64,000 nt of DNA, from contig JAFMSR010000002.1 in the NCBI GenBank assembly GCA_022818135.1, positions 56,758,746 to 56,822,745 on the forward strand, written 5' to 3'. This DNA comes from Saxidomus purpurata. Taxonomy: Eukaryota > Mollusca > Bivalvia > Venerida > Veneridae. The notes beneath the pieces are model-generated. The model did no database searches. It saw only the letters and a list, made by a program, of their open reading frames with translations, and was not told where the DNA came from. Of this stretch, positions 23,121 to 34,200 are shown piece after piece; the first letter of the stretch is position 1; each line of letters begins with the position of its first letter. Both the position numbers and the translations under genes were made by a program.

Positions 23121-25368
23121 ATGACAATGAAACATTTGAGTCAACTTGTCGCCATACTAGGAGCCATTGCGGTCTTCGTTCCAGGTAAGTCAAACTAAGT
23201 ATAATTCAGTGCTATATAATTTCGTAAATTCGTTTCATATGACAAAAACTAAATTAAATGTCTAAATGTCGCGAGATATCTAATCCGAAATTATACAAAT
23301 ATAACTCTACCACTTCGGGTTTTGATAATATTAAAATTAACATCTTACTTTGAATTCTGTAAAAAGCTTTCGGTTTTATAATCAAAATCTATATAGAATT
23401 CAGCCTCGTGTGGATATATGAGATGTCTTTACCTCACAAAACTCATCAAAAATGTCTGAAATAGTAAACAACATGTGACCGAGACTAATAATTCTAAGCA
23501 TAGGAGTGGACAGGATTAAGCAAGTGTATTGCTAGGGGGGTGGGGTGGGGCGGGGGGGGGGGGGCTTTATCAAACCATGGTAGTAAGATTGTTTATTGCT
23601 GTGATATAGACCGGCTCATAGTTTGCCACACCAAAAGACAACTTTTGGATTGAAATATAAAAGCTTTAGGGCGGAGCTTATCCCTGTAGTGTCATATTCC
23701 TACGTATTGGATAAATAAATGAAATATGGTCACCAGGTCCTGAAATGTCCCTTTAACTTATTAATATTTCGCTGTTTTTTTTCTAGAGCCAGTCTACTAC
23801 CAAGCGCAGATTTCAGGTGATGAAACTGCCCCAGATCATATAAAATAGACTGGAAATAGTGCATGAAATATAGTATATTGAAAAAACATAAATCTAATAA
23901 GACTAGTAACTAGTCTACTTATACTTAAATTGCAGAATGAGGCAGCATTTGACTGGATTAGAATGTAAGACAAACTGTAATTTTTGATAAAGAATTTATT
24001 TGTGTGTGTTTGCTTCCCTTTCCAGCCGCTGAAGCCATACGGTGTTACAATTGCATCGGTTGTTTCGATGTGAGCAATGCCCTAAATGATGACGGTTGTC
24101 GTTCATGTTGGAAGATGGACGTTGAAATCGGGGGTTCTAAAGGTAGGTGCTTACGATATAGACTGGCCGGTTAAATATAACAATATATAAGTACAGTCAA
24201 ACCTGTGAACAAAGACCACTGCTGGGAAGCTGCAAATGTGGTCTTTGCTTACAGATGGTCTTTATTCACAGGTGGGACTACTATATAATAATAGTGAACG
24301 GTGATCTTCCTGCTGGTCTTTATTCACAGGGTGGTCTCTATTCGGAGATGGTCTTTATTCACAGGTTTTACTGTAATACTAAAGTCAACTGGACTGAAAT
24401 GTGTATCATCATTTTTTGTTGTATTAAAACTGCTCGCCCAAAGTTTCTGGTGGAAAGTTTAAATTTCTCCAAACTGATATATTAAGGCATAAAATGCAAA
24501 AGTAAATGCTAGAATCAACAACACAAATGAAAATCAGGATAGCAAAATTATGTTGATAATGTTGGTTGGTTTAGTTATGCGGCCTCGCTACACTATATGG
24601 TTATATCGGATTTTAAGCGTTTGCAACGCTTTATACTTTTACTGGAACCTTTTTATTTGAACATTCGTTTTACAAGATGTTCATTTCAGGCGGTTCGACT
24701 GACCTTTTTTCACCCTATCAAAACTGAAGGCGAGCTGTTTAGCAAGAATGGGATAGCGTTGGTTGTATGGATATTTTGATACTGTAACATTGTTTTACGA
24801 AATCGGTCATTACAATACGCCTATTTTCATTTTCGCGTTGTTCGTCGTCGAATAAACACCTCTTTCTCGATCAGCATAAACTGAGCCTGTGTGTTTTATT
24901 CAACCCACCTAATCTTGGTTTATTAGAAGATGATGGATGTTATTTTTTAAATAAACCACGATTTAGAATTCTGATGCGCGAACAAGAGTTTGTCTTAAAT
25001 TATTTGCTTAGAATACCATTTTAATTCAGTTTATTAGCAAGTATCTAATGGTATATAGTAAAAGGGTCATTATCATAGAAATGTGACCCAGAAGCCGGCG
25101 GTCGAATAATACACGTAAATTCGGCACACTGGATCGCATTTCTAATAATTATATTTTTGTCACATATCTTTGTGTTTCAGGTGTGGTTAGAAGTTGCTCG
25201 CAAGTTGCATTAAACAATGGCTGTGCAGAATACAATTATAACGGGAGCACGGGCAACCGGTGCGTTTGTAACAAGGATTTGTGTAACGGCAGCCCGGTAA
25301 CAAGAATGTCGCCAAAGATGCTGTTCATACTAACCTGCATAACGGTCATCATATATCGTTTGATTTGA
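23121..25368 (+). CDS. Ly6/uPAR-type (three-finger) secreted or GPI-anchored protein
   Basis: Four exons: 23121-23184, 23787-23816 (30 nt), 24026-24142, 25181-25368 (stop 25366-25368). All junctions are phase 1 with GT-AG ends; predicted 132 residues. Residues 1-21 (MTMKHLSQLVAILGAIAVFVP) look like a signal peptide. The mature part starts IRCYNCIGC, has CRSCWK then VVRSCSQ, and closes with the family signature CVCNKDLCN. I count ten cysteines, as expected for a three-finger fold. The C-terminal hydrophobic segment MLFILTCITVIIYRLI ending the protein is typical of a GPI-attachment signal. The spacing 'CxxCWK...G...RSC' recalls the quiver/sleepless type of invertebrate Ly6 proteins, which tune ion channels and receptors; that subfamily is a guess and no symbol is given. 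Confidence 0.85.
23533..23567 (+). repeat. G-rich tract, potential G-quadruplex, intron 1 of Ly6-type gene
   Basis: Several runs of four or more G separated by single T or C (GGGGTGGGGTGGGGCGGGG...). On the coding strand of the first intron. Exact length uncertain because homopolymers are error-prone. Confidence 0.7.
24192..24375. mobile_element. MITE, Tc1/mariner-like ends (ACAGTCAAACCTGTGAA)
   Basis: The left end TACAGTCAAACCTGTGAA and right end TTCACAGGTTTTACTGTA are inverted, each flanked by TA. Three internal TGGTCTTTATTCACAGG units. No ORF. In intron 3 of the Ly6-type gene. The TA target and CAGT start fit a Tc1/mariner-derived non-autonomous element. Confidence 0.65.
24423..24742. mobile_element. 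Small inverted-repeat element, same family as 21310-21673
   Basis: Ends are TTAAAACTGCTCGCC and GGCGAGCTGTTTAGC (inverted, imperfect). Interior shares 'AAAGTAAATGCTAGAATCAAC' and 'AAGCGTTTGCAACGCTT' with the other copies. In intron 3 of the Ly6-type gene. Confidence 0.55.
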
Positions 25369-25441
25369 GCAAAAGACGTGTTATATAGACAAAAACATTA
25401 CACATTACAAACACAAAACATTTTTTTTACGTTTTTAAGTA

Positions 25442-25613
25442 TACAGTAAACTCCGTTAATACCGATCTCCTTAGGACCTTATTATCCACAGTTCGTTAAA
25501 TCTATATAACAGTTTTATTATAAAATATAGAAATAAAAAGACTCGGACAGAGAAAATTTGTTCCTTTTATCCAGATGCTATATCCGGGGTCGTTATATAC
25601 GGAGTTTACTGTA
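25442..25613. mobile_element. MITE, Tc1/mariner-like ends (CAGTAAACTCCGT)
   Basis: The left end TACAGTAAACTCCGTTAATA and right end TATACGGAGTTTACTGTA are inverted, each flanked by TA. It lies 74 nt past the Ly6-type stop codon and carries AATAAA at 25532-25537, so it could supply that gene's polyadenylation signal. A diverged fragment of the family ends ...GAGTTTACTGTA near 41270. Confidence 0.65.
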
Positions 25614-25619
25614 GTAACA

Positions 25620-27589
25620 TTTCCCCAGTAACTGTACGTTTTTTTGTTGTTGCTTTTTTGCTTGTTTCTGAAACTGAGGAATATTAAACTTTACATGGTT
25701 AAACGAATATCGTGCCTGCTGCGAAATTAAAGGCATGTGTCGTTTTCTGTTGAAATCAGTGGGACCTTTAACAGCCACCAGCTCGTATTGAAGCAAACAC
25801 GTTTTTTCTTTACAGCTACATGTAATCCGACATCAGATTCTGTGTCAAACTCTCATTTTCCTCTCAAGATTTGTTACACACCTACTCAACGGTGCCATTC
25901 ATAAATGTTTAAATTGCGAACGTCTTATTTATGAAATAAGAAATACCATTTAAAAAATATAAACGGCGTTGAGCCGAGCTATCACCAAAAAAGAGTTATC
26001 TGAGACGCGCATCTGCATCCAGTGTTCCATACGTATTACTAAAAGAATCTGTAGTAGCGTATGAATTTACGCATTCATTCATAAGTGGTTTGTTTTGACA
26101 GCATTTACTGGGATGCCAAGATCCCCGGAACTTGTTCAGCCAGATTTGCCAGACCCTGTCACTTCGTGCACTTTTTGTCTTGTCAACCGTATTACAGTCA
26201 ATTTTACAGGCGGACATTGTAAGTATATGCATAAACATCGTTCATAGGAAAGTTCTCAATGAAGGCGGTTGAATAGGCAGTCTATCTCTACATCGGCATA
26301 TACATCATTTATCAGTGAAGCGATCACTTAATCAAGACGGTTGTTTTCGGATGAACACGAAAGAAAAACGCAGGCATTCTCATAATGATGTTATAAATCT
26401 ACATGTACTTACAAATTGCAAAATATTTGAAGAAATATATACAGACTGAAATTACAAGATGCGAATAATGTTATGTAGTATGTTGTAGAATTATTTCATG
26501 AGGACTTAATTACGTCTTTCTGGCAAAATTCTGTGAGATACCTTCAATTCAGCATTTTGAGAATTTTTCATTTTTTTATTACCTCTCTTTCTTTGGTTCA
26601 TTTTTGCAAAATGACTAGGTAAATTTCCAATTTGACTGCATTTTTGCGCTGGTAACACACTGACAAATTGTATGGAAAATTGCAAGCACTTGCCATGAAA
26701 ACTTACAAAATTCACTCATTCCTTAAAAGATTAGAAACAGTGTACCAGTTTAATGACTTACATGTTTTATTTATTTATTTATTTATTTATTATTGTCTCA
26801 TATGTATACTCTAGTATAAATGCAATAAAAATCACACGTGACTTGTGTTCTGCTGTTCTTTTAGCCTTCAAATTATGTGACAAACAGTGCAGTTTCAGTC
26901 GCACGGCAATCATTCAGTATTTGCAAGCAATCACTTTTATGAACATGTACCAGTGCACTTTACCTTAGTTTAAGCCGCTGTTCCCCATATAAAATATGAA
27001 CAGAAATGCTGAAAATGTACATATGAATGGTAAACACTAGCGTCTGTGTAACTACCGTCAAACAACAGTATGGATGAGAAAGCGGTTACCTTCGGCTCAA
27101 TGTCAAGAGACGCTGCATGGCTGAGCCCAGTCTACATGAATGCGCAAAATTTGAATTCTCAGGTTATAACTATGCATGCATTAATGATAAACAAGACTCA
27201 AATTACTCCCAAATACACCATTCTCAGCAGATTGAAAACATACTGTATTGTGGCGCACATAGGACATACCCAAGTTTGAACCAAGAAGCTAATCCTGGAT
27301 TTCTGAAAGAATGTGACAGATCGCGTGCTTGAAATTTCAATTGTTTCGTGCCAAATCTGCCACTATTTGTCTCGTAGCCATAAACGCTTTTATCGCCAGT
27401 CCTAAGCAGACACTCTGCAGAGCCCGACCACTTTAACTGTCGAACAATTTGCAGTTTAACACAAACAGCTAATCGGGACGGCACTTTACTCATGAAATGC
27501 CAATAAAAGTTCATCTAACACCAAAACATCTGTTATCATGTGTGTTGCGTGTGCAGTCTCTTTAATAATTTACTTACTGTGACTTTTAG
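25620..27589. other. Intergenic to first gap, no gene recognised
   Basis: About 2 kb of AT-rich sequence. A TTTA microsatellite is at about 26768-26792. I looked for N-terminal PDXDC1 exons here and found none I could support. Confidence 0.45.
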
Positions 27590-28089
27590 NNNNNNNNNNN
27601 NNNNNNNNNNNNNNNNNNNNNNNNNNNNNNNNNNNNNNNNNNNNNNNNNNNNNNNNNNNNNNNNNNNNNNNNNNNNNNNNNNNNNNNNNNNNNNNNNNNN
27701 NNNNNNNNNNNNNNNNNNNNNNNNNNNNNNNNNNNNNNNNNNNNNNNNNNNNNNNNNNNNNNNNNNNNNNNNNNNNNNNNNNNNNNNNNNNNNNNNNNNN
27801 NNNNNNNNNNNNNNNNNNNNNNNNNNNNNNNNNNNNNNNNNNNNNNNNNNNNNNNNNNNNNNNNNNNNNNNNNNNNNNNNNNNNNNNNNNNNNNNNNNNN
27901 NNNNNNNNNNNNNNNNNNNNNNNNNNNNNNNNNNNNNNNNNNNNNNNNNNNNNNNNNNNNNNNNNNNNNNNNNNNNNNNNNNNNNNNNNNNNNNNNNNNN
28001 NNNNNNNNNNNNNNNNNNNNNNNNNNNNNNNNNNNNNNNNNNNNNNNNNNNNNNNNNNNNNNNNNNNNNNNNNNNNNNNNNNNNNNNNN
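27590..28089. other. Assembly gap (500 N)
   Basis: Exactly 500 N, the same length as the second gap, so the size is arbitrary. Right of it, 28090-28170 is half of the inverted-repeat element seen at 5083-5220. The order and orientation of the sequence on the two sides depend on scaffolding. Confidence 0.98.
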
Positions 28090-28272
28090 CTTTTTATTTT
28101 GTGGCTATGCCACTCGTGAAAATATCACTCTGTGAAATTATTGCGTGATATCACCCAAACCAACAATTATCCTCTGTATAAAGATGTAAGCAGGCCTAAA
28201 TAGAAATTTTAAATACATAATTATAAACTGTCTATGATATATTTTATACATACAATACCCAATTAATTTCAG

Positions 28273-31200
28273 TGGGCAGGAACTGTCTGAAGTGATGAAG
28301 AGAGTAGAGGAGATGATTGTGTATGAGATAGATGAAGATCAAAAAGAAGAAGAGGAAAATGTGAGTTTCTTCTCATTTTTGGGGGGTTTGTTAAACAAAC
28401 TTGTCTGACTCAGCATTTCCACATAATTTCCCTACTTGAAAACAAGTCTATTCTATGAAGTAGCTCCCTATAAAGATAGAATGTTAGTTTGGTATCCAAG
28501 ATAATTAAATGAACATTTAGAGAACTGTTAGTCTTGATAAGCAATGGAAAGCAAACGTAAACAATGCAGGTGAAATACATCTGAAGCCAGTCTGAGCAGC
28601 CTGCATATGATATAACCAGCTTTGAACAAAAGTTCCATACTTAGATTTGATAATTACCTTTAACAGTTACCAGTAATGTCCAAAATTTATTTTTAGATAA
28701 TTTTGATATTGGAAATGTATTAAAAAAAGAAAAAATCATCCAGTGTAATCATCCAGTTGGAGAAAAGTATGTCATATGAGAAACTATTTTGGAAATTTGG
28801 GGTAGTTTTGTTGCTATGGAGCCATATGTTTGATAAATTGACAAGAAATGAAATAACCTTTGTGCATAAAGTTGTAAAATTTAGGACATGACAATGATAA
28901 AATTTCAGAAGGAAGAAGAGACCCCATTTAGTTTTATGGAGACATGGATTGAGGCCCGGCGTAAGAGAGGTCTTGGCCAGGAACCAGATGAGGAAGAGAA
29001 ACAAGAAGTAGAACCACAGAAACCACAGAAAGAAAGGAAGTAAGTGGGGGAATTCCTTTACATTGCGTTGCTATGAAAGGAAGTCTAGGCTAAAAATGTC
29101 AAAATATTCTAAAATACATTTATAAAGTTGAATATACTTACTGTAAATTTTTTAGAAAGATTGCAGGAATTGATTAACAGACGTGATATAATACTGGTTT
29201 GATTAGTGAAATATACTGATTAGAAATGTGGTATTTTGATGGATGGACTTTGATGCAGTTTTAAGATATCATGTGGTAACTAATGTTATTGCAGACGGAT
29301 GCAGATACGCAAGTTAGATGCCCATGGTAACGCAGCAGTGACCTCTCACAGTCTGGCAGCATATGTGTCATGTCTACAAGATGAACATCTTAAAAGATTC
29401 ACCTCCAAAATTACAGCTGACTGTCAGCTCTGGCTTTCAAAAATGTGCAGGTAAACTTTTGATGGCAACATTGTCTAATTTGAACTCAGTAAGATACCTT
29501 TGTTGTTACATTTTTAAAATCAACAGTAATTAGTAGTTTTGCATTTATCCAATTTGATAAATAATAATTATACATCAGAACTTCTATTTTGTTTTAAATT
29601 TTGTTGCTTCATCTTTATTCATCAATTTCATGACGTGAAATCGTTTTAGTAATGACAAGACTTTGTTGTATCTCTTTGCTTTTGACAATGATTCTATTAT
29701 TGAGGGGTAACATGTATTCACAGCATGAGTACAACAAGTGTGAGTACTAAGTAGTACTTCAGCAGATGAAATAAGTCCCTATCCTAATGTATTCTAAATA
29801 CAAGTATCACTTTATCTCCAGAAAAACTAAATTAAAAATCTGTTTTGAAAGATTACATATGTCTAATATAGGTTTTTTTATCCATAATCAGTCCATGAAT
29901 TATTTTCACTAGATTTGATGAGGGGTCAGTGTTCTACCATGAGGAATCTAGAGATGGACTTGTACGCGTTTGTCGCCTAGCACTCTACCAGAAATACCCC
30001 AAATATGTTACAGAAGGGTTTGAGGCCCTGTACTCTAGACCACCAGTCCTATACATCAGTTCAGCCGCCCCTCCAGGACTTAGTAACTACTTGTGCCTAC
30101 AGGTAGATATAAGAATTTGGAACACTGTTTTTGAAACATTCTTGTTTTTTGTGTTGTATGTTGTCATTGTTGTGATGTCAGAATTCTCATCATCAGTTCT
30201 TAATGATGTAATCACAGAAATATAAACAGGCCTTCTTGATTTCATACAGTTTCTGCAAATAGTGGACTGATACTGACTAAATGAGACAACATAAACTGCA
30301 ATGGGCACTGTATACTTTGAATAATCTTAATCAGAAATTTAATATAACTTGAATTTTTGTAACTGACTGTTGTATAGCAGAGAAAGGGGAGCGGTGGTGA
30401 AGAGGTTAAGGTGTCAACTGTTCATCCCAAATGTTGCGGGTTTGAGCCCCACTGGGGTCACGACCATACTTCCTCATATGACACCAGTACTGGTTTTTCA
30501 AGGAAGCGGACTCGAGAGTGACTCGATAAGCTACAAACTTTCTTCACAATCAAGCTAAAATAAATCAATATAAACTAAACTAATGAGCATTCATTCAAAT
30601 TTTGACATTTATTTCAGTTGGGTCTCCCAATGTCTTCAATATGTTCAGTGCCATGTAACACATTGTTTGGATCAAACACTAAAATGGTGAGTATTGTTCA
30701 TAAGACATTACTGCGAATGTAAGTCAATAGCCTAAGGGTAGTTGTGCTTAAATTGGTAATTAAAATCCCAAAATGACATAACTTGCTGGCCATAGTTAAT
30801 TTTAAATGGTAAAATGAGACGTCCGGTTGATTTATTTATTTAATATTGTTAGATTTGTAATAATTTTCAAGCAATTTTGAAAGATGGATAGCAACAGTGA
30901 CACATCATCTATACATAATTATACAACAAGATTGGCAATATTGTGCATACACCTTCTCTTAACTGTTAGTTATAGGGACACTTGGTTCTGTTTTAAGTTT
31001 AACTTTAACGAAAAATTGTGCAGCATTGTTTGCTTTGAAGGAAACACTCGGTAAGCAAAATTCGTTGAAATATATAAAAGTGCAATTCATGTTATTACTG
31101 TGTTATTCTAACACTGGTTAATATTATCTAACAGAAACCAAACAGACATGAACGTATGGTAAGTTAGGCGGGATGTTACGTTGGTACTCTAAACTTTGTA

Positions 31201-34200
31201 CTGTACAGTTAAGATATGCACATAGAATCAAAAACAGATTCTTCACATCTTGATCATGCTCTTTTAAATGGTGCATGAACTTTTTCCTGGCGTATGCTAG
31301 CTGTAAAATGCTATGTCCTTCCAATAGAGCATTTTGAAGATGTCACAGTTTGCATTGTGCAAATTGTACTGGAGGGTTTATTTGAGAAATGCTGATGATC
31401 TTATGATTAATGTATGCCATGTTTATTTTGTGATGTTTTTGTGTTTTTTCTCTAAGTTGGTTATGTGGTATCTATCCTTTTTTATACCCCTGGATAAGAA
31501 GTATATGAGGGCTATATTGGAATCACACTTGTCAGTCTGTCTGTCTGTCCATAGTTTGACCGGACTGTTTCTTGGCAAACTACAACCTGAATTCAGTGAA
31601 ATGTCACCCTGATTGTGATATGTACCAGGCCTTGTGGTGCATATCATTAGAATGTTGCCCTCAGATACTTTTCATTTGGGCCAATGCCGTTTAATTTTTT
31701 CATACATGTTGTGTACATAGAGTTTTTTATTTTGACTATTTATTGGAGACCAATTGCCAGACAGAAGTGAAAATTAACATGAGTAATTTGTACAAAGCCT
31801 AGAGGTTAAGGGGTCTGCCACTCATCCCTGTGGTTGCATATTCGAGCCCAACTGGGGTCAAGACCATATCTCCTCATATGACACCAGTACTGTTTTTTCC
31901 AGGAAGTGGACTCAAGAGTGATCTGATAAGCTGTTCTTCACAATCAAGCTATATAAGCAAACATAATGGCATAAGTTTGGATAATTTTTTATCAAGTTAC
32001 GGCCCTTTATTTCATACATGTAGTGTACCTTGATTTGTTTGAATCAAAGCAGTGATAAGTAATAAGCTGAGGTGTGCTCATATCACTTTTTGGCCAAATT
32101 CAATTGAAACAGCCACAACTGAGCATCCAGCACCCACATGCAGTGCTCTTATTCCTCTATTGTGTCAAAGTGGCTAGCAAAATAAACAAAATATTTTTAT
32201 CAAGGTAGCATCTGGGGGTATTCATCACCTTAAGTGATAGCTCTACTTTATATTTGTGGTTTCATTTTATACAAAAATTTTCATGGAAACTGCATGAGAG
32301 AATTTCTCCAGTAATGCCAAGAAGGTGGGACAGTTGGAATGATTTTAGACCCCTTGTTTCCCCTATTTTTGCTTTATATGTTCTGCTGAATTACAAAATT
32401 TCCCTATCTATAAGCTATATTGGACAGCCCCTTTGGTGAGGGAATTATGTTTCAAGTATCATAGATAATGTAAAATGTATAACTTGTATGAATGACACTA
32501 AAGAGACTGTTGAATACAGTGGAAGCTGTGTAAAGTTACTAGTCAATGTATACAAAAATTAGTGGCCACTGTAGACACTACACAGGTGCAACTGTATTGT
32601 GAAAATTACCCACAGATTAGGTTACTTTCTTGAAATCATGAAATCTTCCACGGATTAGATTGCTTACTTTAAATCATGAATTCTTCCACGGATTAGATTG
32701 CTTAATTGAAATCATGAAATCTTCCACGGATTAGATTGCTTACTTGAAATCATGAAATCTTTCATGGATAAGATTGCTGACTTGAAATCATGAAATCTTC
32801 CACGGATTAGATTGCTAACTTGAAATCACAAAATCTTCCATGGATTAGATTGCTAACTTGAAATCACAAAATGTTCCACAGATTAGATTGCTTACTTGAA
32901 ATGACAAAATGTTCCACAGATTAGATTGCTTACTTGAAATCACAAAATCTTCCACAGATTAGATTGCTTACTTGAAATCACAAAATCTTCCACGGATTAG
33001 ATTGCTAACTTGAAATCACAAAATGTTCCACAGATTAGATTGCTTACTTGAAATCACAAAATCTTCCACAGATTAGATTGCTTACTTGAAATCACAAAAT
33101 CTTCCACAGATTAGATTGCTTACTTGAAATCACAAAATCTTCCACAGATTAGATTGCTTACTTGAAATCACAAAATCTTCCACAGATTAGATTGCTTACT
33201 TGTAATCACAAAATCTTCCACAGATTAGATTGCTAACTTGAAATCACAAAATGTTCCACAGATTAGATTGCTTACTTGAAATCACAAAATGTTCCACAGA
33301 TTAGATTGCTTAATTGAAATCACAAAATCTTCCACAGATTAGATTGCTAACTTGAAATCACAAAATCTTCCACGGATTAGATTGCTAACTTGAAATCACA
33401 AAATCTTCCACAGATTAGATTGCTTACTTGAAATCACAAAATCTTCCACAGATTAGATTGCTTACTTGAAATCACAAAATCTTCCACAGATTAGATTGCT
33501 TACTTGAAATCACAAAATCTTCCACAGATTAGATTGCTAACTTGAAATCACAAAATCTTCCACAGATTAGATTGCTTACTTGAAATCACAAAATCTTCCA
33601 CAGATTAGATTGCTAACTTGAAATCACAAAATGTTCCACAGATTAGATTGCTTACTTGAAATCACAAAATGTTCCACAGATTAGATTGCTTAATTGAAAT
33701 CACAAAATCTTCCATTGATTAAGGGTCATTGACTTGAACACTGCTACCAAGCTGACTCTATGTGAGAAAGTTTCTTGCAATGGTCCTTCTCAGGAAAGAA
33801 AGTTAAATAAACTACCCAGATATAAATTACTGTAATACTGTTGAAATGAGTGTTTATGTCATAGAATAAGTTAGATATGCTTGATTCACTTGCTGATAAA
33901 AGTTATATCAAAGACTTTATTTGCTGAAGTTATATACTAGTAGTTCATCTGTATAAAAGTGACTTTGCGCTTTATTACTAACAGTAGCATGCACTTTATT
34001 TAAAATAAATTACAGAACAATATATACTTTGTACACACAATATAGGACAGACATTAACCCGAACGTTCAACTGCTGAGCAAAAATTTCTATAAATGATCA
34101 TGTATCTCAGTTAAGTCAGATTCTTTCCCCACCTGTATAGTGCCATGCTGGTAAATATCATGTGTGGGCAAGACACTTCATTCTGCATTGCTTCAGTCTC

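Noticed and set aside
27540..28148. Open frames running through the N gaps (also at 54964-55631)
   Set aside because: They consist of N placeholders.
30395..30449. A functional tRNA gene
   Set aside because: A and B boxes are present but no tRNA cloverleaf can be formed; SINE body and tail follow.
32612..33720. Regularly spaced repeats reminiscent of a CRISPR array
   Set aside because: Units are directly adjacent with no unique spacers, in an intron of an animal gene: a minisatellite.
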